Positions 25,568-34,869 of a stretch of DNA of 64,000 nucleotides are shown one piece after another (the stretch's first letter is position 1; each line of letters opens with the position of its first letter). The notes below the pieces were generated by a model. The model worked only from the letters and a program-made list of their open reading frames with translations. It had not been told where the DNA came from and ran no database searches. Source of the DNA: Tieghemostelium lacteum (taxonomy: Eukaryota > Evosea > Eumycetozoa > Dictyosteliales > Raperosteliaceae); assembly GCA_001606155.1 (NCBI GenBank), contig LODT01000001.1, positions 434,001 to 498,000 of the forward strand, given 5' to 3'. A program made the position numbers and the translations under genes.

Positions 25568-28179
25568 TTATGCAGTTGATCTAAATGATTTTTCAACATA
25601 ATTTGAATCAACAATAGCTAACCAACGATTATTAGCATCACTGCTGAATACCATTGAAAATGGAGATGTGATGCCAACAGCTGTGCTAGTTGTCATTGAC
25701 ATTGGAGTAGTAGCGATGACTTTGTCATCTTTGTCATAGAGTTGGAATAATCCATCACCAGTGGTGATCATTAGATAGGATGGAACGACAGTACAAGAGA
25801 CATATTGAGATGTGTGATTATTCTTTACATAGGTTGCATAAGGTCCACTGGTATCTTTGTTGTATTTGGAGTGATCAAAGGTATAGAGACCAGTGTCAAT
25901 TAGACATACTGCATTGGTACCGTTGATTAAAGGTACACCATGATGTAGTTTCAAAGTTGATGGAAGAGACCATGTATTGTCTTTACTGCTAAACCAATTT
26001 GGAAGGTCTTTGAATTCAAGTGATACGGATTCAGCTTGGGTTTTGACTAATGTCATTCCAATTGTATCAAGACTAAAGAATTGACCTGTTGGTCTTGACA
26101 AGAGAGTATATTCACCAGTGGTTGTAGTAGCAACTAGATAGAATGAGGTTATGTCAGTTGAAGATGAAGAATCTCCAAGAATAAGTTTAGAGGCAACTTC
26201 TTCAAAGTATCTAGCTGAGGGTACAGGTCTTTGATCGTAATTGAATGGAGCTACAATCTGTACAAGACTTTTACCTAGACGTACAATACGGAATGGGTTA
26301 CGTTCACTTGGTGCCTGGGGATCAGGTTGAACATGCTTTTGTGAGAGTTGAATGAGGTATTGTCCACTTTTAGCACCAGATTTAACTAAAATATTAGCAC
26401 GAGTGGTGAGTGCAGCTGGTTCAGCAAGATTTGTAGTATCCAGCTTGTAACGGGCTGGTATTTTATCAAAATACTTTTCAACTGGAGTTTTTCCAGGGTA
26501 GACTTTGAATTTTACAATGATAAAGATAATAGAGAGAATTGCAAAGAATCCTGATAATGGACCTGCCCAAGATGCAGAGGAGAACATTAGAATAGCTTGA
26601 GTGATGGTTGATACTAATGCAAGAGAATCCATGACAATAGCACCAATGTTACCTTCATTGGCATCATTTACAATATCTCTAATAATGAAACCAGCACTTG
26701 CTAGAATGAATAATGGAATAACACGATTTTCCATAAATGTTGATACTTTATCTGTGAAAAGAAGTTTTAGAGCTCCTTTAACACCTTCAATATTCTCTTG
26801 AGCTACATTTCTAGCGAGGAAGCCTTCTACAATTGGTTTAAAAGTACCGGTAATGGCATCATCAGCATAATGAAAAATCAGGGTGGTTACCAAGGAGAAT
26901 GATGAGAACACAAAGGTAGCTTTACTAATGTTGTCCATATCATTCCATGAATAAATACCCATACCAAATGATGCAACAGCTGCTGCATAAAATATAGATG
27001 AAATTAGCTTTTTCAATAGAACAAAACTATTCTCACCAGTAAAGAATTCTGATAGTTTCTCTTTGGAGAAGAACTCTTTCATTTTACCCCATGCATCAGT
27101 GGCTACTAAATTTGGCCATTTCAAATGATCCTTACCAACAGCCATGAAACCCGCCAATAAAGAATTTATAAATTCAGAACCAGTTTGTAAGGCATCAGTT
27201 AGAATCTTGGCAATTGCTTTGGCATCTGAATCACCTTCACTATTCAATATATCACTGACTACCTTAGCTACTGCATCTCTAAAGATATCATTGTTACGAA
27301 TGTCATCCAAATTAGTGTAAATAGCATCCAAGATTGCAGAGTGGTTGAATTGAGTCATTACATCCAATGCTGATTGACCAGATGGATCTAAAATATCCAA
27401 TTTGTTGGTTATATCTTTAATGATCATTTGAATACCTTCTGCTGTTAGAACCTTAACCATTGTAGCAAATGCCTGTAAGAAATCTGATGATGTTAAATAA
27501 TCCTTGTATTGTTTTCCCCATTTTGCACTATCCTTAACATAGACGTCAAAATGTTTAACTTTTTCAATATAAGCAAGATGATATAATAATTTTGTTTGTC
27601 TGAAATATTGTGGCTAATTTTATATAAAAATAACAAGTTAATATTAAAGTTGAAATGTATATTTATATAAATGATAAAACTTACTTTTGTACAATGGAAT
27701 GACATATCAGCTTCGATAATCTTTGGATTGACTTTGAATTTTCCAGATTCACGAATTTGTCTGTCCATTGAAAGTACACCTGGAATCCAGAATGGAATGA
27801 AATCACGATACCATTGTTTATCTTCTTCTAATGAAAAGATTTGTAATCTGGCATTGGAGAGTGTTGGCTTTTCTTTGACACCAATGAGATCCTTTCTGTC
27901 ATCATCCTCTAGGAAATAGATTACATTTTCATTGAAATAATCTTGAGCAGTAACCTGTGCAATATCCTTATTATCAACAAAACAAGTTAATTTGTGAAGC
28001 TCTTCAACTGATGGTACATAAGGTGTAGTGGCAGTTGCAGCCAATGACATAGTAGCTGAAAATTTAATTTTTCCATCTGATTTAACAGTGTGAACATTAG
28101 GTTCAATTAAAGGTACAATTGAATTTCTAATTTTTAAAAATTTCTGATGAAAATCATTATTTACTGGATGGACTGGCAT
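25568..28179 (-). CDS. Membrane protein of a tandem paralogue pair, 846 aa
   Basis: Two exons, 28179-27685 and 27613-25568, join in phase across a 71-bp GTAAGT...TAG intron. The join restores homology to the neighbour at 28586-31192: here PQYFRQTKLLYHLAYIEKV, there PYLRQTKLLYHYAYVEKV. The N-terminal third is hydrophilic, with FNENVIYFLEDDDRKDL. The middle is helical. Residues around 350-560 contain four to five hydrophobic segments, such as LISSIFYAAAVASFGMGIYS and SGFFAILSIIFIIVKF. A conserved KTPVEKYFDKIPARYKL motif follows. The C-terminal third looks beta-rich, with repeated short strands ending in WLAIVDSNYVE. There is no N-terminal signal. I do not recognise the family; it may be lineage-specific. 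A role in membrane insertion or pore formation would be speculation. Confidence 0.8.
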
Positions 28180-28585
28180 TTTTACACACTAATATTTCTT
28201 TTGTATATATATCAGCTTTATATATATATTTTTTAAAAGTGATAAAGATTTTTTTTTTTTTAATCAAAATCCCCACCACTTACAAATGAAGATATTATCA
28301 TCATTTTTGATTAAGCCCTCTATCTATGAAAATTTTTATAAAAATTTCAATGTTGAATGAGATCGATGGAATATAAAATTGAATTTGTTTTTTTAAATTA
28401 TGAACAGACAACCAATTACATTCTTTTCAGAAATGTATTTAAAGACATTAACAAAATGCACGTTTATTTGGGAATTAAATATTTAAATTGCGACAACAAT
28501 GATAGGTCTGCACAAAGTAAAAAAAAAAAAAATTGCAAGTATAAATCAACCCAATATGAAAAATCATTTTTATGTTGAATATATT
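28180..28585. other. Spacer between tandem paralogues
   Basis: About 400 bp with a T run near 28250 and an A run near 28519. A TTG-started frame on the + strand here looks like chance. It probably holds the promoter of the downstream paralogue and the 3' end of the upstream one. Confidence 0.4.
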
Positions 28586-31192
28586 TTATTTTGTTCTGTG
28601 AAGTAATTCTTGGTAGTTACTATCAACTACTGCAAACCAAATTTCTTGTGGATTTCTAGAGAACACCATGGAGAATGGTGCCACTGGTTTGGGAATTGGT
28701 GTTAATTGAATACCTGGTGCTGTGTAGGTAATGGAGTTACCTTGTTTATCACGAATTGCAATTTTACCATGTTCATCAATGGTAAGGTATTCCAAGTGTT
28801 TTAAGGGATCTACATGAATGAGTTGATTGGTTGAATTGGATTTAATGTAATCTTGATTGTTTTCTTTTAAGTGAGGTGCATATTTACTGTAATTGATGCA
28901 ATGTAGACCCGTGTCAGCAAGACCGTATGCAGCATGGTCATTTACTATAACCTGACCTTTACGTAGCTTCATTGGACTTGGAAGTGACCATGTTGAGGAT
29001 GGGTCAAACCATGATCTAACACCTTGAAGTTTAATAGCTGCTGCATCCTTTTTGTTATCTGTTAAACCAATGTTACCATCGCCGTCAATGTATAAGAATT
29101 TACCAGTGAATGCAAGTAAATTGAAAGAGTCTACAACATGACTGTTTACAAGGTACCATATCTGATTGATGGTTGAGGAAACTGATGACTGTTGCATTAC
29201 TAGTTTTCCATTGGATGCCACATAGAGGTAGGATGGAAGAGTTGTAATACGTCTGTCATAGTTGAATGCATTGCTAATTGTAACTTGACTCTTACCAATT
29301 CTAGTGACTTTGAAAGGGTTTCTTTCGTAGCTGTATTGGTCAACATGGAGCTTATGATCGTTATGTGGAGACAGATACTTGAGATGGTATTTAGAAGGAG
29401 CCATAATCTTTAAATCATTTCTTTCTGCGATGGACTGAGGTTCAACTAGTTCAATATCTTTTAACTTGTATCTTGCAGGTAAAGTATCATAGTACTTCTC
29501 CAAAGGAGTTTTTGGTGGGAAAAAGAAGAATTTTATCAACAAAAATGCAACAGAGAGTATTGCTAAAACTACACCTAAACCTCCTGCCCAAGAAACGGAG
29601 GAGAATAGTAATACAGCTTCACCTATAGTTGCAATCAATGCCAAAGAATCCATTACAATTGCACCTATATTACCATCCTTGACATCAGAAATCAAGTCTC
29701 TAACCAATTGGGTTGCAAATACCAGTGTTAGGAATGGCATAATTCTCCTTTCTATCAAACCACTTAGACTTCCTGTGAAAACACTCTTAAAGAATCCTCT
29801 AATGTTTCTAAGTGTTCCAGCTGCAAATCTAGGTGATAACGATGCTTGCATCCAAATAGAAGATCTCATAATAAACTTGTTTAGGAAATTACCAGTTTTT
29901 TCCGATACACTTACAAGCAACAAGGCAACAAACCCAGCAGTATTAAAACCAAATTGAATCTTTTCAATAATGTCCATTTGGTCGACATACAATGCACCAA
30001 AGATAAAGGAAACGGCACCAGCAGCTAAAAACACAGTAGATAGAAGTCTTTTGGCTAGAATAATGGTATTCTCTTTTGAAAAGAATCTCTGGAGATAGTC
30101 AAGTTTGAAGTTCTCTTTGAGTTTCTCCCAGAGAGTGGTACCAACTCTGTCAGGCCATTTAATTAGATCTTTACCCAACCCTGAAAATGCACCTAATAAA
30201 ACAGGTACTAGTTGAGTACCTTCTTTTAGACATGACATGATACTTTGTAGAACTTCTTTTGCATCAGCAATTTCTGTAGATTCTAGAATATCTCTGAATA
30301 TCTTATTTAAAGCTGCATCAAAAATTGCCTTTTTACTTATATAGTCAATGTTAGTGTAGATTTCGTCAATGATGACAGCCATATTAAGTTTCATCAGAAC
30401 TTCTCTGGATGTCTTGGTGGTTGGATCTAACAAATCTAATTTACTACTAATTTGTTTGTACATTATAGAGGCGAGGGCTGGTGCGGTTTTACAAAGTGCA
30501 ACCCAACCTTCAATCTGGTCTTCTGAAACCAAGAATTCAGAGTATTCCTTAGTCCATCTTGCAGCATCTCTAAGATAGTCACTGAAGCCATCAACTTTCT
30601 CCACATAGGCATAGTGATAGAGAAGTTTAGTTTGTCTGAGATAAGGTATTTTCGAACACTCATTCGACATATCAGCTTCAATAATCTTTTCATTAACCTT
30701 AAATTTACCACCTTCTTTCACTTCCTTGTCATTTGCCAATACAGATGGCAGCCAACTCTTAATAAATGAACCATACCATAAAATATCATTAGGAACTCCA
30801 TTGATAATCTTTAAACGTTCCTTATTGAGTGTTGGTTGTTTCTCCATTCCAAGTAACTCTTTTCTCTTTGTACCATCCAATACATATAATACATTTTCAT
30901 TAAAATATTCTTGAGCTACTTTTTGAGCTATATCAGTATTACCAACCATACTGGTGAGATTATGTAACGTTTCAACAGTCATTGGAGGTAAATCATCTCT
31001 AGGTGGAACTCTAGCTGCAAATGTTGTAAATTTAAGTCCACTAGTAATAGATTCCACTGCATTATTCTCTAAACCATGTAGTTGACCTCCAATTTTCTGA
31101 GAACCTGCATGAATAGTTACTTCATTTCTTAAACTAATAAATACCTCATCAAAATTTTTTTCAGGTAAATAGTTTACTTCATCAATTTCCAT
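28586..31192 (-). CDS. Membrane protein of a tandem paralogue pair, 868 aa, intronless
   Basis: One uninterrupted frame from the ATG at 31192. It is collinear with the gene at 25568-28179 along its whole length. Shared blocks include FNENVLYVLDG, KFKVNEKIIEADMS, LRQTKLLYHYAYVEKV, GNIGAIVMDSLALIATI and KTPLEKYYDTLPARYKL, and both end in WFAVVDSNYQE-like sequence. Several hydrophobic segments lie in the middle (for example LSTVFLAAGAVSFIFGALY and VVLAILSVAFLLIKFFFFPP). The C-terminal third looks beta-rich. It lacks the intron found in its paralogue at the ADMS...RQTKLLYH position. Same strand and close spacing point to local duplication that has since diverged widely. Function is unknown. Confidence 0.85.
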   Translation of the reverse strand: MEIDEVNYLPEKNFDEVFISLRNEVTIHAGSQKIGGQLHGLENNAVESITSGLKFTTFAARVPPRDDLPPMTVETLHNLTSMVGNTDIAQKVAQEYFNENVLYVLDGTKRKELLGMEKQPTLNKERLKIINGVPNDILWYGSFIKSWLPSVLANDKEVKEGGKFKVNEKIIEADMSNECSKIPYLRQTKLLYHYAYVEKVDGFSDYLRDAARWTKEYSEFLVSEDQIEGWVALCKTAPALASIMYKQISSKLDLLDPTTKTSREVLMKLNMAVIIDEIYTNIDYISKKAIFDAALNKIFRDILESTEIADAKEVLQSIMSCLKEGTQLVPVLLGAFSGLGKDLIKWPDRVGTTLWEKLKENFKLDYLQRFFSKENTIILAKRLLSTVFLAAGAVSFIFGALYVDQMDIIEKIQFGFNTAGFVALLLVSVSEKTGNFLNKFIMRSSIWMQASLSPRFAAGTLRNIRGFFKSVFTGSLSGLIERRIMPFLTLVFATQLVRDLISDVKDGNIGAIVMDSLALIATIGEAVLLFSSVSWAGGLGVVLAILSVAFLLIKFFFFPPKTPLEKYYDTLPARYKLKDIELVEPQSIAERNDLKIMAPSKYHLKYLSPHNDHKLHVDQYSYERNPFKVTRIGKSQVTISNAFNYDRRITTLPSYLYVASNGKLVMQQSSVSSTINQIWYLVNSHVVDSFNLLAFTGKFLYIDGDGNIGLTDNKKDAAAIKLQGVRSWFDPSSTWSLPSPMKLRKGQVIVNDHAAYGLADTGLHCINYSKYAPHLKENNQDYIKSNSTNQLIHVDPLKHLEYLTIDEHGKIAIRDKQGNSITYTAPGIQLTPIPKPVAPFSMVFSRNPQEIWFAVVDSNYQELLHRTK

Positions 31193-31625
31193 TGTTGTTT
31201 AAATCTTGATTGATTAAATTAATTTTTTTTTAATCAACCATTTATTTGCAAACCCCCTGCAGTTTCACAAAAGGTTTTCATATATCTGCAGACACTGAAA
31301 AAAATGAAAAGCCTTGTGATTGGGAAAATTTTATAAAAACCTTCAAAGAATATGTAATTGGACACAGAAGATACAGAAAGATCTTTTACATATTAATAAA
31401 TTAAATCTAAATGTATATATTATTTTATAATTCAATTGAAATAATATTGTTAAAATAAGTAATAGATTTAATTATTTTGAAGAAACAGTTAAATTGAATT
31501 AAAATAGTTAGTTTAAAAATTTGATTAATAAAGTATTATTTGAATTGGTATTAACTGTACATTTATTTTATTTTGGAGTTGGTCGATCATCTTTTTAGAT
31601 ATTTTTTTTTTTTAATTTAGTTTTT
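31193..31625. other. Intergenic region, no gene seen
   Basis: About 430 bp of AT-rich sequence upstream of the 868-aa membrane protein gene and downstream of the GMC oxidoreductase. It contains CTGCAG-type short repeats near 31257 and 31286 but no exon or RNA I can support. Confidence 0.4.
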
Positions 31626-33407
31626 TTATAAGTCACTTATAATTGAATTACCTGTATAATCAGAAATTATTAAATCAGATGCTTTTTCACCAATTGCCAT
31701 AACAGTAGCTTGAACAAGACTGTGGGTGATTTTTGGCATTATAGAAGCATCAACAACACGAACTTTACCAACACCGATAACTTTTAGATTTGGACCTACT
31801 ACAGCAGTGGGATCATTTACCATTCCCATTTTACAACTTGCACTCCAATGTTCATGATTAATGGCATTAGATCTCACCCAATCTTCTAAATCCTGATCAG
31901 TTTGATAACTATTATCTGGAATGAATGGAGTTACTTGATTGACTAGTGGTGGATAAGATAAGATTCTTCTACTTTCTTTTATACCTCTAACTAGAGTTTG
32001 TACTTCCTCATTATGTATTGGTTTTAAAAGTAATACTGATGGTTTTTGAAGGAAATTTATCAATGGTTCACCAGCGGTGTAATTAGAGAGAACTACTTGA
32101 TGAATATTAGTAGGATGTGCTAAACTAATGGCTAAACTTATAACAGGATGTTTGAATGCTCCACCAGGACTTCCAGGGAAAATAGCTGCTAAATTCTCAG
32201 TTTGAGCAACACTGTAGTTTCCACGTAACCATACTCCTACAGAGTACCCTGGTGTACCTAAAATACCAGCACCAGCAGAAGAATACTCTAAATCAATGGA
32301 AAATAGATTATAATAATTTGGTTTCTTTGCATCTTCCATACAGTTACTGTAATTCCAAGTATTGAATACCATGACATGATTTTGAAGATTCTTACCTACA
32401 CCTGGTAAATGCTTGATTAATGGAATCTGTGATGAGTACTGACTGAGATAGGTACCATCACCAACACCGGAATTTAGTAGAATCTTTGGGGTATTTAGAG
32501 CACCAGCGGATAGAATAATCTCTTTTTTCATAGTAACTGTAAATGTTTGATTATCTTTAACATACTCGACACCAGTGGCATCATATCGATTTTTGAGTAG
32601 ATTAAAAGTCCATTTAATTCTGGTTACAGTGGCTCTATAGATTACTTGTACATTATTTCTTTTACTAGCACGAACAAGGTATTCCTTAGCAGTTGAAGAT
32701 CTCTCTCCATCTTGATTTATATTAAACTGATAATACCCGCATCCATCACGATAATTCACTTGATTAAAGTTATTATTTAATGGTAAACCACTGGCTTGAC
32801 ATGATTTTATGAAATCTGAGCCCTCCACATCAAATGGAATAGATTTTACTTTTATAGCACCACTATAGCCTCTGGTAGGATCATTTTGAAGTGATTCATC
32901 CAAAACTGTTTCCACCTTTTTAAAATAAGGTAACATATCATTCCAAGCCCATCCAGTGACATTCCAGTTATTGTAATCATCATCTACACCCCTTTGGTAA
33001 ACCATGCCATTGTGGGTCCCAGAGCCTCCAATCATTTTTCCAACACCTGCACCTTTGATATCCCATTTCTCACCTATTCCACTTATTGTCTGCCAGTAGA
33101 GAGGAACCTCAGCTTTGGTGATTGGTCTTTGGGGTTTATAAGTCATGGTAGTAGGGTTAAAGGTGCCTTTAGTTCCCACATATTCCATTCCATCTAGCTC
33201 GGCTATACTTGGACCTCCGGCCTCTAGTAATAGGACATTATAACCTTGAGCTGACAATCTATCTACAATAATGCCTCCAGCCACACCGCTTCCTACCACT
33301 ATAAAATCGTAGTAACTCAAAATGGAACCCAGTAGACCATAAGAGACACCTATATAAAATAACTGTACAATGAAAATAATCTTGAGAAACTTATCTAGAA
33401 CTTTCAT
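31626..33407 (-). CDS. GMC-family FAD oxidoreductase, secreted or membrane-anchored
   Basis: The first ATG in frame is at 33407 (593 aa); eight codons upstream are open but start with TTG. Residues 1-30 are hydrophobic (KIIFIVQLFYIGVSYGLLGS), a signal peptide or anchor. The Rossmann FAD loop is YDFIVVGSGVAGGIIVDRLS (GSGVAG near 39-44) with LLLEAGG after it. The GMC signature follows at GKMIGGSGTHNGMVYQRG. Near residue 520, NHEHWSASCKMG holds the expected active-site histidine. The end, VVDASIMPKITHSLVQATVMAIGEKASD, is the GMC C-terminal block. The usual asparagine/histidine of the GNTNAP-type motif is replaced by an H-S-L-V sequence. The family oxidises alcohols, choline, glucose or sterols using FAD. 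The substrate here cannot be told; the export signal suggests an extracellular or endomembrane role. Confidence 0.9.
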   Translation of the reverse strand: MKVLDKFLKIIFIVQLFYIGVSYGLLGSILSYYDFIVVGSGVAGGIIVDRLSAQGYNVLLLEAGGPSIAELDGMEYVGTKGTFNPTTMTYKPQRPITKAEVPLYWQTISGIGEKWDIKGAGVGKMIGGSGTHNGMVYQRGVDDDYNNWNVTGWAWNDMLPYFKKVETVLDESLQNDPTRGYSGAIKVKSIPFDVEGSDFIKSCQASGLPLNNNFNQVNYRDGCGYYQFNINQDGERSSTAKEYLVRASKRNNVQVIYRATVTRIKWTFNLLKNRYDATGVEYVKDNQTFTVTMKKEIILSAGALNTPKILLNSGVGDGTYLSQYSSQIPLIKHLPGVGKNLQNHVMVFNTWNYSNCMEDAKKPNYYNLFSIDLEYSSAGAGILGTPGYSVGVWLRGNYSVAQTENLAAIFPGSPGGAFKHPVISLAISLAHPTNIHQVVLSNYTAGEPLINFLQKPSVLLLKPIHNEEVQTLVRGIKESRRILSYPPLVNQVTPFIPDNSYQTDQDLEDWVRSNAINHEHWSASCKMGMVNDPTAVVGPNLKVIGVGKVRVVDASIMPKITHSLVQATVMAIGEKASDLIISDYTGNSIISDL

Positions 33408-34869
33408 ATTTTTAGAAGTACAACACAACAATTTATCAAATTGGAAATTAAATTAAATTAGAAAATATTTGAAAAAGGATATTTAAGGAATAAATAAATA
33501 AATAAATAGATTAAATTTAGTGGATAAAAATAGTGGGGTGGACAACGTGTGAATGTGTAGAGATAGGAAATTAAAATAATATTTTATAGACAAATTATAT
33601 TTTCATAGATATAGATACACTGTTTTAGTTTTTTTTTTTTGGTGTTTTAAATTAAATAAATATTGTTTTTAGTTAGAAGAGATATTCAAATGATAAGTTT
33701 TTGTTTTAAGAAATCAAAAAAGAATAAAACAATATTTAATATTATTTTTAAGTTTTTAAATAAAAGATAATATATGATACTATGTTTAAAATGGTGGTGT
33801 GAGGTAGTTTATAGATATATGAATAAATTTAGTACAAGTAAGAAAATGGATATGTCAGTGAGATATTTTGTACCGTCATTATTGTGTAGCCTTCTAGAAA
33901 TTTTAATATTTATTAGCATTTTACCCCTTAACACTCTCACTTTACTCCCACTCCCCAAAAACTCATAAAATCACAACAACCACACACACCCACCAAAAGC
34001 GATATTCTCTTGTTGTTGTTGTTAGAAACACTACGATATTTCTGTTTAGTTTTTTTTTTTTCCTATTCTTTTGACTTGTACTCCAATATGAATCTTTAAA
34101 AATAATAACAAACAATTACCAATTCTCTTCAAAACACCTTGTTGTCAACATATCATACTTTTCTTCTCATTTGTTTTTCATTTTTTCTTTTGAATATCTG
34201 AAGAGTGACTATTGGGGTGAACCAATATTAATAGGACGTTAAAAATATAATCAATAGATACATATCAACAACAACAACAAAAATCAACACATGTGATATC
34301 ACTCTCTCACCATGATCACAAAATTATTAAAACCCTATTTTCTTCCAAATATTTCATTTCCTTCAATTGGCTATTATTTTGATTCTTCTTTCCATAGATC
34401 ATTCATCTCTCTCTTAAACTATAAAAAAAACAATAATATCACTTCTAAACACAGTTGAACACACTTGAATATTGAATTTTAAAAATTTCAAACATTATTC
34501 TTATGGGGAGGTTACATATAACACCAGCATTTATTTGAATGATTGTGATTTATCCACTGATCAACCTTTTATTCTTTTTCTTTTTAAAATTTTTTAGTCA
34601 TTGTATGAAAATATTATTTAATTTAATACTTGTTGGGGTAGTGTGAGTTAACCCAGTGTGTGACTTTTGAAACTTAAAATTAAAAAATAACCCATGTTTT
34701 TAAATTTTTGTTTTAATAAAAAATCAATCTAAGTTCTTCAAGATCTGATTGGATTTAATTTAAAATTGTTTTTTTAATATTAATTTTAAAATTTAATAAA
34801 AAATTTGTAATACAAACTTTTAAAATTAAACTTTTTTAAATTATAAGATTGATTTTTTGTAAAAGTCAC
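33408..34869. promoter_or_regulatory. Long divergent intergenic region
   Basis: About 1.46 kb separates the GMC gene (-) from the ankyrin gene (+). It contains a short TAAA tandem near 33491-33508, a CCACACACACCCACC stretch near 33979-33993, and pyrimidine-rich and AT-rich tracts. No stable reading frame, tRNA or repeat family is seen. Likely promoters for both genes. Confidence 0.4.

Noticed and set aside
28357-28578. Open frame of 73 codons on the plus strand between the tandem paralogues
   Set aside because: Opens with a non-ATG codon, contains an A homopolymer and shows no motif. Likely chance.
34140-34560. Coding-like pyrimidine-rich stretches upstream of the ankyrin gene
   Set aside because: All frames contain stops and no splice-consistent model was found.
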